A stretch of DNA of 64,000 nt from Saprospiraceae bacterium (GTDB taxonomy: Bacteria > Bacteroidota > Bacteroidia > Chitinophagales > Saprospiraceae), in NCBI GenBank assembly GCA_020628645.1, contig JAHDES010000004.1:62001-126000 (forward strand), given 5' to 3'. This document shows positions 1-8,599 of this stretch, one piece after another (position 1 is the first letter of the stretch; each line of letters starts with the position of its first letter). The notes under the pieces were generated by a model. The model was given only the letters and a program-made list of their open reading frames with translations, was not told the DNA's origin and ran no database searches. Both the position numbers and the translations under genes were made by a program.

Positions 1-155
1 GACACATTACAGACCCAAAAGATTTAAAAGAAGCAGTTGCAGAAATGCTGGCTTTTGATGGGCCCTATCTCCTGCATGTTTCTGTTGAAAAAGAGGAAAA
101 TATCTTCCCTATGGTACCGAGTGGATGTTCTATTTCAGATACTCGTTTAGAATAA
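1..155 (+). CDS. ilvB: Acetolactate synthase large subunit, C-terminal end (partial)
   Basis: An open frame enters from the left edge (first full codon at base 3) and stops at 153-155, giving the last 50 residues. The tail has a DGPYLLHVSV stretch, then FPMVP and a PSGCSISD segment, which is how acetolactate synthase catalytic subunits end: the ThDP-binding domain followed by the 'MVPPG' type tail. The enzyme joins two pyruvates, or pyruvate and 2-oxobutyrate, in the first common step of Val/Leu/Ile synthesis. The regulatory subunit gene follows 59 bases downstream on the same strand, then ilvC and ilvA, so the assignment is also supported by context. Confidence 0.88.
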   Translation, partial: HITDPKDLKEAVAEMLAFDGPYLLHVSVEKEENIFPMVPSGCSISDTRLE

Positions 156-214
156 ACATTAAATATTGATTCAAATTAGTCGTTGTACGATTTCAGTCGT
201 CCGACAACTTCAAG

Positions 215-763
215 ATGATAAAAATGGAAAATAAAGAATATACACTCTCTGTTTTTTCGGAAAATAAAGTTGGATTGCTCAATCGAGTTGTCTCTATCTT
301 TACACGCCGATATGTGAATATAGAAAGTTTAAATACATCTGAATCTTCGATGACAGATGTTTATCGCTATACCATCGTAGTAACAACGACGGAAGAAATG
401 GTCAAAAAATTGTGTGCGCAACTAGAGAAACAAATTGAAGTACTCAAGGCTTTTTATTACGAAAATGATGAAATCGTTTATCAAGAAATCGCACTGTATA
501 AAGTACCAACTGCCGTTTTTTTAGAAGGCAATCATGTAGAAAAATTAATTCGTGCACATAATGCACGCATCTTAGATATAGAAAAAGAATACATCGTACT
601 TGAAAAAACAGGACATAAATCAGAAACGGAAGCCTTACTTCGTGAATTGGAACAAATTGGTATTTATGAATTTGTTCGTTCAGGAAGAATTTCTATTACA
701 CGCCCAATGGAACAATTAAATAATTATTTAAAAACATTAGAGGCTCATCAAAATGTAAACTAA
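215..763 (+). CDS. ilvN: Acetolactate synthase small (regulatory) subunit
   Basis: 182 residues. The N-terminal half is an ACT domain (YTLSVFSENKVGLLNRVVSIF, split here as a typical 'N-x-x-G-L-L-x-R-V' effector-binding loop, residues about 8-30), and the second half is the small-subunit C-terminal domain. This is the usual two-domain length. It activates the large subunit and carries valine feedback inhibition. A second ATG lies three codons in (224) and would give a protein starting MENKEYT; I cannot separate the two starts because Bacteroidota ribosome sites are weak. It lies between the ilvB end and ilvC, in the order ilvB-ilvN-(insert)-ilvC-ilvA. Confidence 0.92.
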   Translation: MIKMENKEYTLSVFSENKVGLLNRVVSIFTRRYVNIESLNTSESSMTDVYRYTIVVTTTEEMVKKLCAQLEKQIEVLKAFYYENDEIVYQEIALYKVPTAVFLEGNHVEKLIRAHNARILDIEKEYIVLEKTGHKSETEALLRELEQIGIYEFVRSGRISITRPMEQLNNYLKTLEAHQNVN

Positions 764-953
764 AACTGAAACAAATCAAAATTGAATTTTAGTTTTAATT
801 ATCATTTTAATTTTTTATTTGAACAGAACATATCAATTGACAATTTAGATTTTTTTAAAATCGCCTCCTATTTCAATCAAGACAAAAACAAAGACTGAAC
901 ACAGCAAAAGAGCTGAACATATTTGTCTAACTTACTTATAATCCCATACTACT

Positions 954-1658
954 ATGAGAAAGTACTTGATTGTCTTAGGACTACTCCTTGGAGTGGTGGT
1001 AAGCGTTCGTACACAAACGATGACCCCTTTGTCGAATACATTTATCTTTAAAGATGGTCTGTATACCTCTTATGAAGAATTTTTGAGCAATAGTCCTTCT
1101 ATAACATTAGAAGAATTACAAATCAAGGATCTAAATACTGTTTATTTCAATAAATTAAAATTGAAATACATTAAAAAAAGAGATAAAAAAGGGAAATGGA
1201 AAAAATTATGCATGGATGAGATTTGGGGAATTTGCATTAATGGAATACCTCATATTCAATATCAAGTGTATCGTCCTAATAAAATAGCAATGGGAAAGCC
1301 CAAAGGCAGTTTTATTTATAAAGGAGATTTTACGCGTTTACGTATTCTTGGAAATATTTGTCATTTTAATATTGAAGATTTCTTTGCAAGTTCAAGCAGT
1401 TATTTTTATCAGTCAGATTCTTTCAAAAGTGAGGACTCTAGATTTATTTCTACCCAAAAAATGATGAAATTATCATCAGGCGTGATTTGTGACTATAATG
1501 AAAGAAATCTTGGTATTTTAATACAAGATGATCTAGCTTTATTTCGACATTTTAACGCAAATGAAGACCGAGAAGATAAGTTATTCTTATATTTGCAAAA
1601 GTATAACGAACGAAATCCATATCTCGTTTCGAATACCTTACTTGCAGATCGAGAATAA
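954..1658 (+). CDS. Exported protein of unknown function
   Basis: 234 residues beginning with a signal peptide (MRKYLIVLGLLLGVVVSVRTQ; a basic start, a hydrophobic core and a likely cut near TQ-TM). The mature part has no domain I can name. It starts with a segment on 'TSYEEFLSNSP' and 'FKDGLYTS', a pattern seen in uncharacterised Bacteroidota secreted proteins, and is rich in aromatic and basic residues. It sits between ilvN and ilvC, has 190 bases of AT-rich DNA before it and 165 after, and is not expected to take part in amino acid synthesis. It could be transcribed with the ilv genes or be a later insertion. Confidence 0.75.
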   Translation: MRKYLIVLGLLLGVVVSVRTQTMTPLSNTFIFKDGLYTSYEEFLSNSPSITLEELQIKDLNTVYFNKLKLKYIKKRDKKGKWKKLCMDEIWGICINGIPHIQYQVYRPNKIAMGKPKGSFIYKGDFTRLRILGNICHFNIEDFFASSSSYFYQSDSFKSEDSRFISTQKMMKLSSGVICDYNERNLGILIQDDLALFRHFNANEDREDKLFLYLQKYNERNPYLVSNTLLADRE

Positions 1659-1823
1659 TCGCTCCAATCAATATAAATCTAACCAAATTACCCTTTCAAG
1701 AACAAAATTGTGTTTGAAAGGGTATCATTATTTTAGTACTCAAGTATTTTACAATAAGATAGTCAATTGCACTTTCTTTATTTTTTATAAAAACAATTAC
1801 TCTAAATTTAAATATTGCATAAC

Positions 1824-2888
1824 ATGGCACAACTAAATTTTGGTGGAACCATTGAAAATGTCGTCACACGAGAAGAATTTCCTTTAGCAAAAGCAAAAGA
1901 AGTATTAAAAGATGAAACCATTGCCATCATTGGTTATGGTGTTCAAGGTCCTGGTCAAGCACTCAATCTTCGTGATAATGGCTTCAATGTCATTGTCGGG
2001 CAACGCCGCCCCTCTAAATCTTGGGATAAAGCTGTAGCAGATGGATTTGTAGAAGGAGAAACATTATTTCCAATTGAAGAGGCTGTAAAACGAGGTACTA
2101 TCGTACAATATCTTTTATCTGATGCTGCTCAAATTTCTGTGTGGGAAACCATAAAACCACTTTTGACGAAAGGAAAAGCCCTTTATTTCTCTCATGGTTT
2201 TGGTATTACCTATAAAGAAAGAACAGGAATCATTCCTCCAGATGATATTGATGTAATCTTAGTTGCGCCAAAAGGTTCAGGAACCAGCCTAAGACGTATG
2301 TTTTTAGAAGGTCGTGGTTTGAATTCAAGCTATGCGATCTTCCAAGATGCTACTGGTAATGCTTTTGATCGAGTCATCGCTTTAGGAGTTGGAATTGGTT
2401 CAGGATACTTATTTGAAACTGATTTCAAGCGGGAAGTGTATAGTGATTTAACGGGGGAAAGAGGTACTTTGATGGGTTGTATTCAAGGCATTTTTGAAGC
2501 ACAATATAATGTACTACGTAAACGTGGTCATTCTCCAAGTGAGGCTTTCAATGAGACTGTTGAAGAATTGACACAAAGTTTAATGCCATTAGTTGCTGAA
2601 AATGGAATGGATTGGATGTATGCCAATTGCTCTACTACTGCTCAACGTGGTGCATTGGATTGGAAAAATAAATTCCGTGATGCAGTAGCTCCCGTATTCG
2701 AAGAATTATATGATAGTGTCGCCACAGGAAACGAAGCACAACGCTCTATTGATTCGAATAGTCAACCAGATTATCGAGTGAAATTGGAAGAAGAATTGAG
2801 CGAATTACGCGATAGTGAAATGTGGCAAGCCGGTAGAGTAGTTCGTTCACTCCGCCCAGAACGTCAAAATAAGGAAGCTGAAGTGTAG
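1824..2888 (+). CDS. ilvC: Ketol-acid reductoisomerase
   Basis: 354 residues starting MAQLNFGGT at the ATG at 1824; a TTG three codons upstream is less likely. The N-terminal Rossmann domain shows IIGYGVQGPGQALNLRDNG and a phosphate-binding GQRRPSKSW segment (NADPH). The helical C-terminal domain has the metal-binding DLTGERGTLMG motif and the second-shell Glu-rich segment near 'ETVEELTQ'. It turns acetolactate into dihydroxyisovalerate. The FETDFKREVYSDLTGERG wording is closer to what I recall of the mitochondrial or Bacteroidota type than of the E. coli long form. The ilvA gene follows 96 bases on. Confidence 0.95.
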   Translation: MAQLNFGGTIENVVTREEFPLAKAKEVLKDETIAIIGYGVQGPGQALNLRDNGFNVIVGQRRPSKSWDKAVADGFVEGETLFPIEEAVKRGTIVQYLLSDAAQISVWETIKPLLTKGKALYFSHGFGITYKERTGIIPPDDIDVILVAPKGSGTSLRRMFLEGRGLNSSYAIFQDATGNAFDRVIALGVGIGSGYLFETDFKREVYSDLTGERGTLMGCIQGIFEAQYNVLRKRGHSPSEAFNETVEELTQSLMPLVAENGMDWMYANCSTTAQRGALDWKNKFRDAVAPVFEELYDSVATGNEAQRSIDSNSQPDYRVKLEEELSELRDSEMWQAGRVVRSLRPERQNKEAEV

Positions 2889-2907
2889 CTTCAAAGTTTA
2901 AAATCAT

Positions 2908-2957
2908 AAATGTGAAATGTAAAAGGATGTTATTCAAACTTTTACATTTTGCATTTA
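2908..2957 (+). repeat. AT-rich inverted repeat between ilvC and ilvA
   Basis: The segment AAATGTGAAATGTAAAAG is followed, after about 14 bases, by its near-complete inverse CTTTTACATTTTGCATTT. A second direct copy of TTTTACATTTTNNATTT then follows at about 2962-2979, just before the ilvA start. The transcript could fold into a 17-bp, weak, AT-only stem. It has no T-tract right after it, so it may be an attenuating or mRNA-processing structure rather than a terminator. Confidence 0.45.
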
Positions 2958-2984
2958 AAGATTTTACATTTTATATTTAAAACT

Positions 2985-4253
2985 ATGACCAAATCTCCTA
3001 AATCTTCTTTAAAGTTATTGAGTGTAGAACAGATTTATAAGGCAAAAGTACGCCTCAAATCAGTCATCAATCACACCCCTCTCCTATTTAATGCTAATTT
3101 TTCGGAGCAGTTTGAAAGTAATATCTATTTCAAACGAGAAGATTTACAAGTGGTCCGTTCTTATAAAATTCGTGGAGCCTATAATAAATTAGCGACTTCT
3201 TCAAAGAAACAATTATCGAATGGAGTGGTATGTGCAAGTGCGGGCAATCATGCGCAAGGTGTAGCTTTGGCTTGCAAAAAACTAAAAGTTAAGGGTAAAA
3301 TTTATATGCCTAGTACAACACCTAAACAAAAAGTGAGTAAAGTACACTTTTTTGGAAAAGAATGGATTGAAGTTGTACTAATTGGAGATACCTTCGATGA
3401 TGCTTATGCAGAAGCTATAGCAGATGCTGAAACAAATAATAAAGCCTTTGTTCATCCATTTAATGATACCAAAGTTATGGAGGGACAAGGTACGGTAGGG
3501 CTAGAAATTATTGAAGATAGTAAAGATCCTATTGATTATATTTTTGTCGGAATAGGTGGTGGTGGATTAGCATCTGGTTTAGGAAGTTATGTCAAACAAA
3601 TCAGTCCTGATACTAAAATTATTGGGGTAGAACCCAAAGGTGCACCTGCCATGTATCAATCGCTTAAAGAGGGGCAAGTCGTCCGTTTAAATGATATAGA
3701 TAATTTTGTAGATGGTGCTGCAGTTCGACAAGTTGGAGAACGTACTTTCGAATTCTGTCAACTGATTTTAGATGATCTACTTTTGGTAGATGAAGGTAAA
3801 ATTTGTTCTACCATTCTTCAATTGTATAATGAAGAAGGTATAGTAGCTGAGCCTGCAGGAGCTTTAACCATTGCAGCTTTGGATCAATATCGTTCTAAAA
3901 TTAAAGGGAAAAATATCGTTTGCATCATTAGTGGCGGTAACAATGATATTACCCGAACAGAAGAAATCAAGGAACGTTCCTTACTTTATGAAGGTTTGAA
4001 ACATTATTTTGTGATTAATTTTCCTCAACGGGCTGGTGCTTTACGTGAATTTTTGAATATTCTTGGGCCAGATGACGATATCACCCATTTTGAATACACC
4101 AAAAAACACAATCGAGAAGCAGGCCCAGCATTAGTTGGTATCGAATTAGGTAAAGCTTCTGATTACAACAATTTAATCAAGCGAATGCAAAAAGAAAACA
4201 TTAAGTTCCAATCTATTAACAATAACAAGTCGCTCTTTAATTTATTGGTATAA
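2985..4253 (+). CDS. ilvA: Threonine dehydratase (biosynthetic type, ACT-like tail)
   Basis: 422 residues from the ATG at 2985 (MTKSPKSS); an upstream in-frame TTG at 2949 lies inside an inverted repeat and is unlikely. It is a PLP fold-type II enzyme: the Schiff-base lysine is K61 in VRSYKIRGAYN, and the phosphate-binding loop is GGGGLASG. The SGGNND motif lies near residue 318. After about residue 335 comes a regulatory ACT-like domain (LKHYFVINFPQRAGALREFL). It makes 2-oxobutyrate from threonine for isoleucine synthesis, which fits the ilv genes before it. It is probably the last gene of the group, since a 715-base gap follows. Confidence 0.93.
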   Translation: MTKSPKSSLKLLSVEQIYKAKVRLKSVINHTPLLFNANFSEQFESNIYFKREDLQVVRSYKIRGAYNKLATSSKKQLSNGVVCASAGNHAQGVALACKKLKVKGKIYMPSTTPKQKVSKVHFFGKEWIEVVLIGDTFDDAYAEAIADAETNNKAFVHPFNDTKVMEGQGTVGLEIIEDSKDPIDYIFVGIGGGGLASGLGSYVKQISPDTKIIGVEPKGAPAMYQSLKEGQVVRLNDIDNFVDGAAVRQVGERTFEFCQLILDDLLLVDEGKICSTILQLYNEEGIVAEPAGALTIAALDQYRSKIKGKNIVCIISGGNNDITRTEEIKERSLLYEGLKHYFVINFPQRAGALREFLNILGPDDDITHFEYTKKHNREAGPALVGIELGKASDYNNLIKRMQKENIKFQSINNNKSLFNLLV

Positions 4254-4968
4254 TATCTTTTCCTTTCTGAGTATAAAATCTATAAAACTTGTTTCTTATA
4301 TCATCTTTTCTCTTCTAAAAAATGAAAAAGCTATATGAAATCCTTTTTTTATTCTCCATCAATATTTTTTAACCCGTATTTTTAACCGAAACACTATCAC
4401 ATTTTGCGTTTTTTTTGAAAAAAAATATATGAAAACTAAATTTAATAAGTCACAAAAAATAAGGGCTTTTCGCTTAAATATAATTAAACATCACTATTTA
4501 TTGCTTAATTTTTTACTGTAAAAAACCACTCAATAAATCCTTTTGGTATAATTTTTGTTCTTTTTTATATAAAGAAAAATAAAATATTGCCTGTCACTTT
4601 TTTTTGCAACAAAAATGTAATGTAGATTTTTTGTTTAGAAAATTATATCTACATTTGCATGCACACAGGCAAAACTAACAAACACAAAACACTTCTTTTT
4701 TTCCCTCGGTAATTATTCACTTCATTTGAATTATAAGATTGAGTTTCTCAATCATCTCATTCCGTGCTTGTATATTTTTAATGGTTAACAGACTTAATTC
4801 GAACTTTTGTTTGCTAAAAAAATAATGAATTCTTAAAAAATTCTATAAAACAAAACACACATCATTGATAACTTGCTATTTATCAATGTTTTGTGCTGTG
4901 CATTATTGCTAAATTACATATTACATAAACCACTAAAATCAACTTAATCTAAACCAAACCATTACTTT
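4254..4968 (+). other. Long AT-rich leader region before the secreted metallopeptidase
   Basis: No gene is seen in these 715 bases. They hold a promoter-like pair (see 4630-4657) lying over a perfect 9-bp inverted repeat, AATGTAGAT (4619-4627) and ATCTACATT (4647-4655). Further down are a small palindrome ATTGAG-TTT-CTCAAT (4738-4752) and a perfect 9-bp hairpin, CATTGATAA (4863-4871) with TTATCAATG (4880-4888). If the promoter is right, the mRNA has a leader of about 300 nucleotides containing these structures. Confidence 0.5.
4630..4657 (+). promoter_or_regulatory. Bacteroidota-type promoter inside an inverted repeat
   Basis: TTTG at 4630-4633 and TACATTTG at 4650-4657 match the -33 and -7 (TAnnTTTG) boxes of the Bacteroidota primary sigma factor, with a 16-base spacer that is a little short. 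The pair lies over the inverted repeat AATGTAGAT / ATCTACATT, so a dimeric regulator bound there would meet RNA polymerase. The TGTAGAT half-site is the same heptamer repeated at 17692-17752. Confidence 0.45.
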
Positions 4969-7815
4969 ATGACTATTACTAAAAGGCTTTTACTATTTGC
5001 TACAATCTTTACACTCTTCAGCCTAACATTAAACGCTCAACACAGAAACTGTGGCTCCATGCACTACCTCGATCAACAAATCGAGCAGAATCCCGAACGA
5101 AAACAAGCACTCGAAAATATTGAACGACATACTCAACAATGGCAAAATGCAGGACAACGTGTTAATGGTGTGATTACTATTCCTACTGTTGTACACGTTT
5201 TATATACTAGTAGTGCCAGTAACATTAGCGATGCTCAAATTCAATCTCAAATAGATGTATTAAACGCCGATTTTCGTAGAACGAATTCTGATGCAAACAA
5301 TACTTGGTCTCAAGCCGCAGATTCAGAAATTGAATTCTGTTTAGCAAGTGTAGACCCTAATGGAAATGCTACCAATGGAATTACTCGTACTGCTACTACT
5401 AACAGCGCTTTTGGTACAAATGATGCCATGAAGTTTTCATCTTCTGGAGGTGTAGATGCATGGCCTACAGGCGATTACCTAAACATGTGGGTTTGTGGAA
5501 TTGGTGGTGGCATCTTAGGATATGCTCAATTTCCAGGTGGAAGCGCAGCTACAGATGGTGTAGTATGTGACTATAGATATTTTGGTACTATGGGTACAGC
5601 TCAAGCTCCATTTGACTTGGGTCGAACCACAACGCACGAAGTTGGACACTGGTTAAACCTTCGCCACATTTGGGGTGACGGTAACTGTAATGCTGATGAT
5701 TTTGTATCGGATACACCTACATCAGATGCAGCTAACTATGGTTGTGCAAGTGGACATGTGTCTTGTAACAGCACTGATATGGTTGAAAATTATATGGATT
5801 ATTCTGACGATGCTTGTATGAACCTTTATACACAAGGTCAGAAAAATCGTATGCGTGCTTTATTTGATCCCGGAGGATTCCGTGCAAGTTTATTAAACTC
5901 CAATGGCTGCGGCAATGGCGGTGGCGGAGGAGGTGGTGGAGGCACCACTTGTACTGACAATGAAGTAACGCTTTCTATTACTTTCGATAACTATCCTGAA
6001 GAAACAGCTTGGTCGCTAGCCGACGCAAATGGCGCAACTGTCGCTTCTGGTGGCACTTATGGATCTCAAGCTGACGGTTCTACTTTAAATATTTCACTTT
6101 GTTTAGTAGATGGATGTTATGACTTTACCATTACAGATGCTTATGGCGATGGTATTTGCTGTCAATATGGAAATGGTGCTTATAGTTTAACAGATGCATC
6201 TGGAATTTTGGTATCTGGTGCAAGCTTTACCTCTTCTGAAACTACTAACTTCTGTGTTGGAAATAGTAGTGGTCCTACTTGTACAGATGGTGTACAAAAT
6301 GGTGATGAAACAGGGGTAGATTGTGGTGGCTCTAATTGCCCAGCTTGTCCTACTTGTAACGACGGTGTACAAAATGGTAATGAAACTGGCGTAGACTGTG
6401 GTGGTTCTGATTGTCCTGCTTGTCCAACTTGTAACGATGGTGTACAAAATGGTAATGAAACAGGCGTAGATTGTGGTGGTTCTGATTGTCCTGCTTGTCC
6501 AACCTGTAACGATGGTGTACAAAATGGAGATGAAACTGGTGTAGATTGTGGTGGTTCTAGCTGTCCTCCTTGTGGTGGCGGTGGCGGTTGTACTGATAAT
6601 ACCGTTACATTGAGTATTACCTTAGATAATTATCCTGAAGAAACTGCTTGGTCAATCACTGATGGAAATGGTTCAACAGTCGCTTCTGGAGGTACTTATG
6701 GAAGTCAAGCAGATGGTTCTACTGTAACTGAAGAAGCTTGCTTACCTGATGGTTGTTATACATTTACAATCACTGATGCTTATGGTGATGGTATTTGTTG
6801 TCAATATGGTAATGGTTCTTATACCTTAACTGGGGCTTCTGGTACGCTTGCATCAGGTGGAAGTTTTGGTTCATCTGAAGCTACCAACTTCTGTGTTGGC
6901 TCAGGCGGAGGTGGCGGTCCTACTTGTAGCGATGGCATCCAAAATGGAGATGAAACTGGTGTAGATTGTGGTGGTTCTAACTGTCCTCCTTGTGGTGGCG
7001 GTGGTGGTTGTACCGATGTATTAATTAATAGTAATGATTTTGAAGCTGGATGGGGTATTTGGAATGATGGTGGTTCTGATTGTTATCGTTCTACTTCAGC
7101 TACCTATGCTGCAAGTGGTACACGTTCAGCTCGCTTACGTGATAACACAAGTACATCTACAACAACTACAGATAATTTAGACTTGACTAGTTTTGAAGAT
7201 ATTACGGTAAGTTTCAATTATGTAGGAGTTAGCATGGACAATGCCAATGAAGATTTTTGGTTACAAATTTCTACGAATGGTGGTAGTACCTTCACTACAG
7301 TAGAAGAATGGAATCGTGGCGATGAATTTGAAAATAATATACCAGAAAGTGATGCTGTAACTATAGTTGGTCCATTCTCTAGTACTACAAAATTACGTTT
7401 CCGTTGTGATGCGTCTGGAAACTCAGATTGGGTATACATTGATGATGTAGTCATTACTGGATGTACTAATGGTAATCGTATAGATAATAACTATGTTGCT
7501 CCTGTTGTAGAGGAAATTGCTATTACAGAAGATGTTGTTCAACCTATTACAGAACAATTATTTAGTAAAGTATTACTTTCTCCAAATCCAGCACAGGATT
7601 TCATCAATATGAAATTTGAGAGTGCTACAGCAGAAGATTATCGAATGATGGTAACTGATTTGAATGGAAGTATTTTAATAGATCAATCCTATCAATCTAT
7701 AAAAGGAAGAAATGATATCAGAATTGATGCTTCTCAATATAGTTCAGGACTGTATCTTATCCATTTAATTGGAGATACACAACGAATTACGAAGAAAGTT
7801 GTAATCGCAAATTAA
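4969..7815 (+). CDS. Secreted M43 (pappalysin-like) zinc metallopeptidase with T9SS tail
   Basis: 948 residues. Signal peptide 1-24 (ends LNAQ). The catalytic domain has the zinc motif HEVGHWLNLRH (H223, E224, H227, H233) and a Met-turn near VENYMDYSDDACM, as in M43 peptidases. A poly-Gly linker (about 316-325) leads to a module with NYPEETAW and DAYGDGICC motifs (about 328-431). Four tandem 25-residue Cys-rich repeats follow (436-535), then a second copy of the module (about 541-644), a fifth Cys-rich repeat (about 650-674), a beta-sandwich 'NDFEAGWGIWND' domain and a T9SS type A sorting domain (about 865-948, SPNPAQDF). It is exported through the T9SS and probably degrades extracellular protein; the substrate is unknown. 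A strong terminator follows. Confidence 0.9.
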   Translation: MTITKRLLLFATIFTLFSLTLNAQHRNCGSMHYLDQQIEQNPERKQALENIERHTQQWQNAGQRVNGVITIPTVVHVLYTSSASNISDAQIQSQIDVLNADFRRTNSDANNTWSQAADSEIEFCLASVDPNGNATNGITRTATTNSAFGTNDAMKFSSSGGVDAWPTGDYLNMWVCGIGGGILGYAQFPGGSAATDGVVCDYRYFGTMGTAQAPFDLGRTTTHEVGHWLNLRHIWGDGNCNADDFVSDTPTSDAANYGCASGHVSCNSTDMVENYMDYSDDACMNLYTQGQKNRMRALFDPGGFRASLLNSNGCGNGGGGGGGGGTTCTDNEVTLSITFDNYPEETAWSLADANGATVASGGTYGSQADGSTLNISLCLVDGCYDFTITDAYGDGICCQYGNGAYSLTDASGILVSGASFTSSETTNFCVGNSSGPTCTDGVQNGDETGVDCGGSNCPACPTCNDGVQNGNETGVDCGGSDCPACPTCNDGVQNGNETGVDCGGSDCPACPTCNDGVQNGDETGVDCGGSSCPPCGGGGGCTDNTVTLSITLDNYPEETAWSITDGNGSTVASGGTYGSQADGSTVTEEACLPDGCYTFTITDAYGDGICCQYGNGSYTLTGASGTLASGGSFGSSEATNFCVGSGGGGGPTCSDGIQNGDETGVDCGGSNCPPCGGGGGCTDVLINSNDFEAGWGIWNDGGSDCYRSTSATYAASGTRSARLRDNTSTSTTTTDNLDLTSFEDITVSFNYVGVSMDNANEDFWLQISTNGGSTFTTVEEWNRGDEFENNIPESDAVTIVGPFSSTTKLRFRCDASGNSDWVYIDDVVITGCTNGNRIDNNYVAPVVEEIAITEDVVQPITEQLFSKVLLSPNPAQDFINMKFESATAEDYRMMVTDLNGSILIDQSYQSIKGRNDIRIDASQYSSGLYLIHLIGDTQRITKKVVIAN
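6274..6573 (+). repeat. Four tandem 75-bp coding repeats (Cys-rich 25-residue units)
   Basis: Four head-to-tail units of 75 bases (6274, 6349, 6424, 6499), each coding PTCxDGVQNGxETGVDCGG followed by SxCPxC. Units 2 and 3 encode identical protein but differ at several silent sites, so they are not from a very recent slip. A fifth, separate unit lies near 6916-6990. The four conserved Cys per unit suggest small disulfide-stabilised spacers on the cell surface. Confidence 0.9.
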
Positions 7816-7840
7816 GAGAATAAAACATAGAGAAACCAGT

Positions 7841-7879
7841 ATCCCGTATCTACTTTGATAGTAGGTACGGGATTTTTTT
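7841..7879 (+). terminator. Rho-independent terminator after the M43 peptidase
   Basis: A 14-bp stem with one mismatch (ATCCCGTATCTACT, 7841-7854, against AGTAGGTACGGGAT, 7860-7873), a 5-base loop and a run of seven T. It lies 26 bases after the stop codon. Confidence 0.9.
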
Positions 7880-7963
7880 ATGGAATAGCTTCTATCATTA
7901 GGATATTTTCTAATTTTTTCCTTAATATAGTCGCCTATTTTGAACTATTTTAACAAACAACTT

Positions 7964-8320
7964 ATGAAAGAATACCTAACTCGAAAAAACATTGGGCTTG
8001 CGCTAACAATATTAATAGCTATACCTTTAGTTATGAGTGCAGGTGCTAAGATCTTTGGCACTCCTGAATCTCAAATGGAAAGTATCAAAGATTGGATGGT
8101 CATTATAGGAATAGGAGAAATCACTTCTTTAATTTTATTTATGATTCCCAAAACCATGCGATTAGGAACCGTACTTTTAAGTGCCTATTTTGGGGGAGCA
8201 ATCATGTTTCATATGTCTCATCCCAATCCTGAACATCAAGCATTTTTTGGAGCTGCCGCTTTCTTATTTATGGTATGGATCATATCCTGGATAAGAGGAT
8301 TAGAATTGATTGATCTGTAG
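7964..8320 (+). CDS. Small DoxX-like membrane protein
   Basis: 118 residues from the ATG at 7964 (MKEYLTRKN); a TTG at 7940 in the same frame would add eight residues and is less likely. There are four hydrophobic segments (about 9-26, 40-60, 66-84 and 92-110). The SAGAKIFGTPE stretch after helix 1 and the short four-helix layout match the DoxX-like group of inner-membrane proteins; no enzyme motif is present. It stands alone between a terminator and a repeat element, so context does not help. The family assignment is tentative. Confidence 0.6.
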   Translation: MKEYLTRKNIGLALTILIAIPLVMSAGAKIFGTPESQMESIKDWMVIIGIGEITSLILFMIPKTMRLGTVLLSAYFGGAIMFHMSHPNPEHQAFFGAAAFLFMVWIISWIRGLELIDL

Positions 8321-8330
8321 TTTTTTCCCT

Positions 8331-8457
8331 TTAAGGCACGCGGAGAAAATAAATTTACTTTCCTTGAAATAGTGAAAATTATAAGTCATTGAAAATGAAG
8401 TTAATTGAGCTAATTCGAGGAATTAAGAATGTAAATTTATTCGTGCCCCACTACTAA
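8331..8457 (+). repeat. Interspersed repeat family D, copy 1
   Basis: This 127-base segment starts with TTAAGGCACGCGGAG and ends with CGTGCCCCACTACTAA. It recurs inverted at 22528-22676. Both ends carry GGCACG followed by AATAAATTTAC(T/A)TTC when read inwards, so the element has imperfect terminal inverted repeats. The same AATAAATTTACATTC core is seen at 62281 and 63813. It has no coding capacity. Confidence 0.75.
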
Positions 8458-8599
8458 AAGACGATAATTATAAAAAATGAAGACGATAATTTTTATTTCT
8501 CGAACCACAAATAAAAACTGGTGAAATAGGTGATTATTAATTACAACATTGTATATTCGTCACAAGTATGCTATTGTCAATTAACAAAAACACCGTCTA

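Noticed and set aside
6187-6522. A 111-codon open frame on the minus strand opposite the metallopeptidase repeats.
   Set aside because: It is the antisense shadow of the tandem Cys-rich repeats; the sense strand has the signal peptide, zinc motif and sorting domain.
6274-6573. Regular 75-base repeats considered as a possible CRISPR array.
   Set aside because: The repeats are in frame in a protein, have no unique spacers between them, and no cas gene is in the window.
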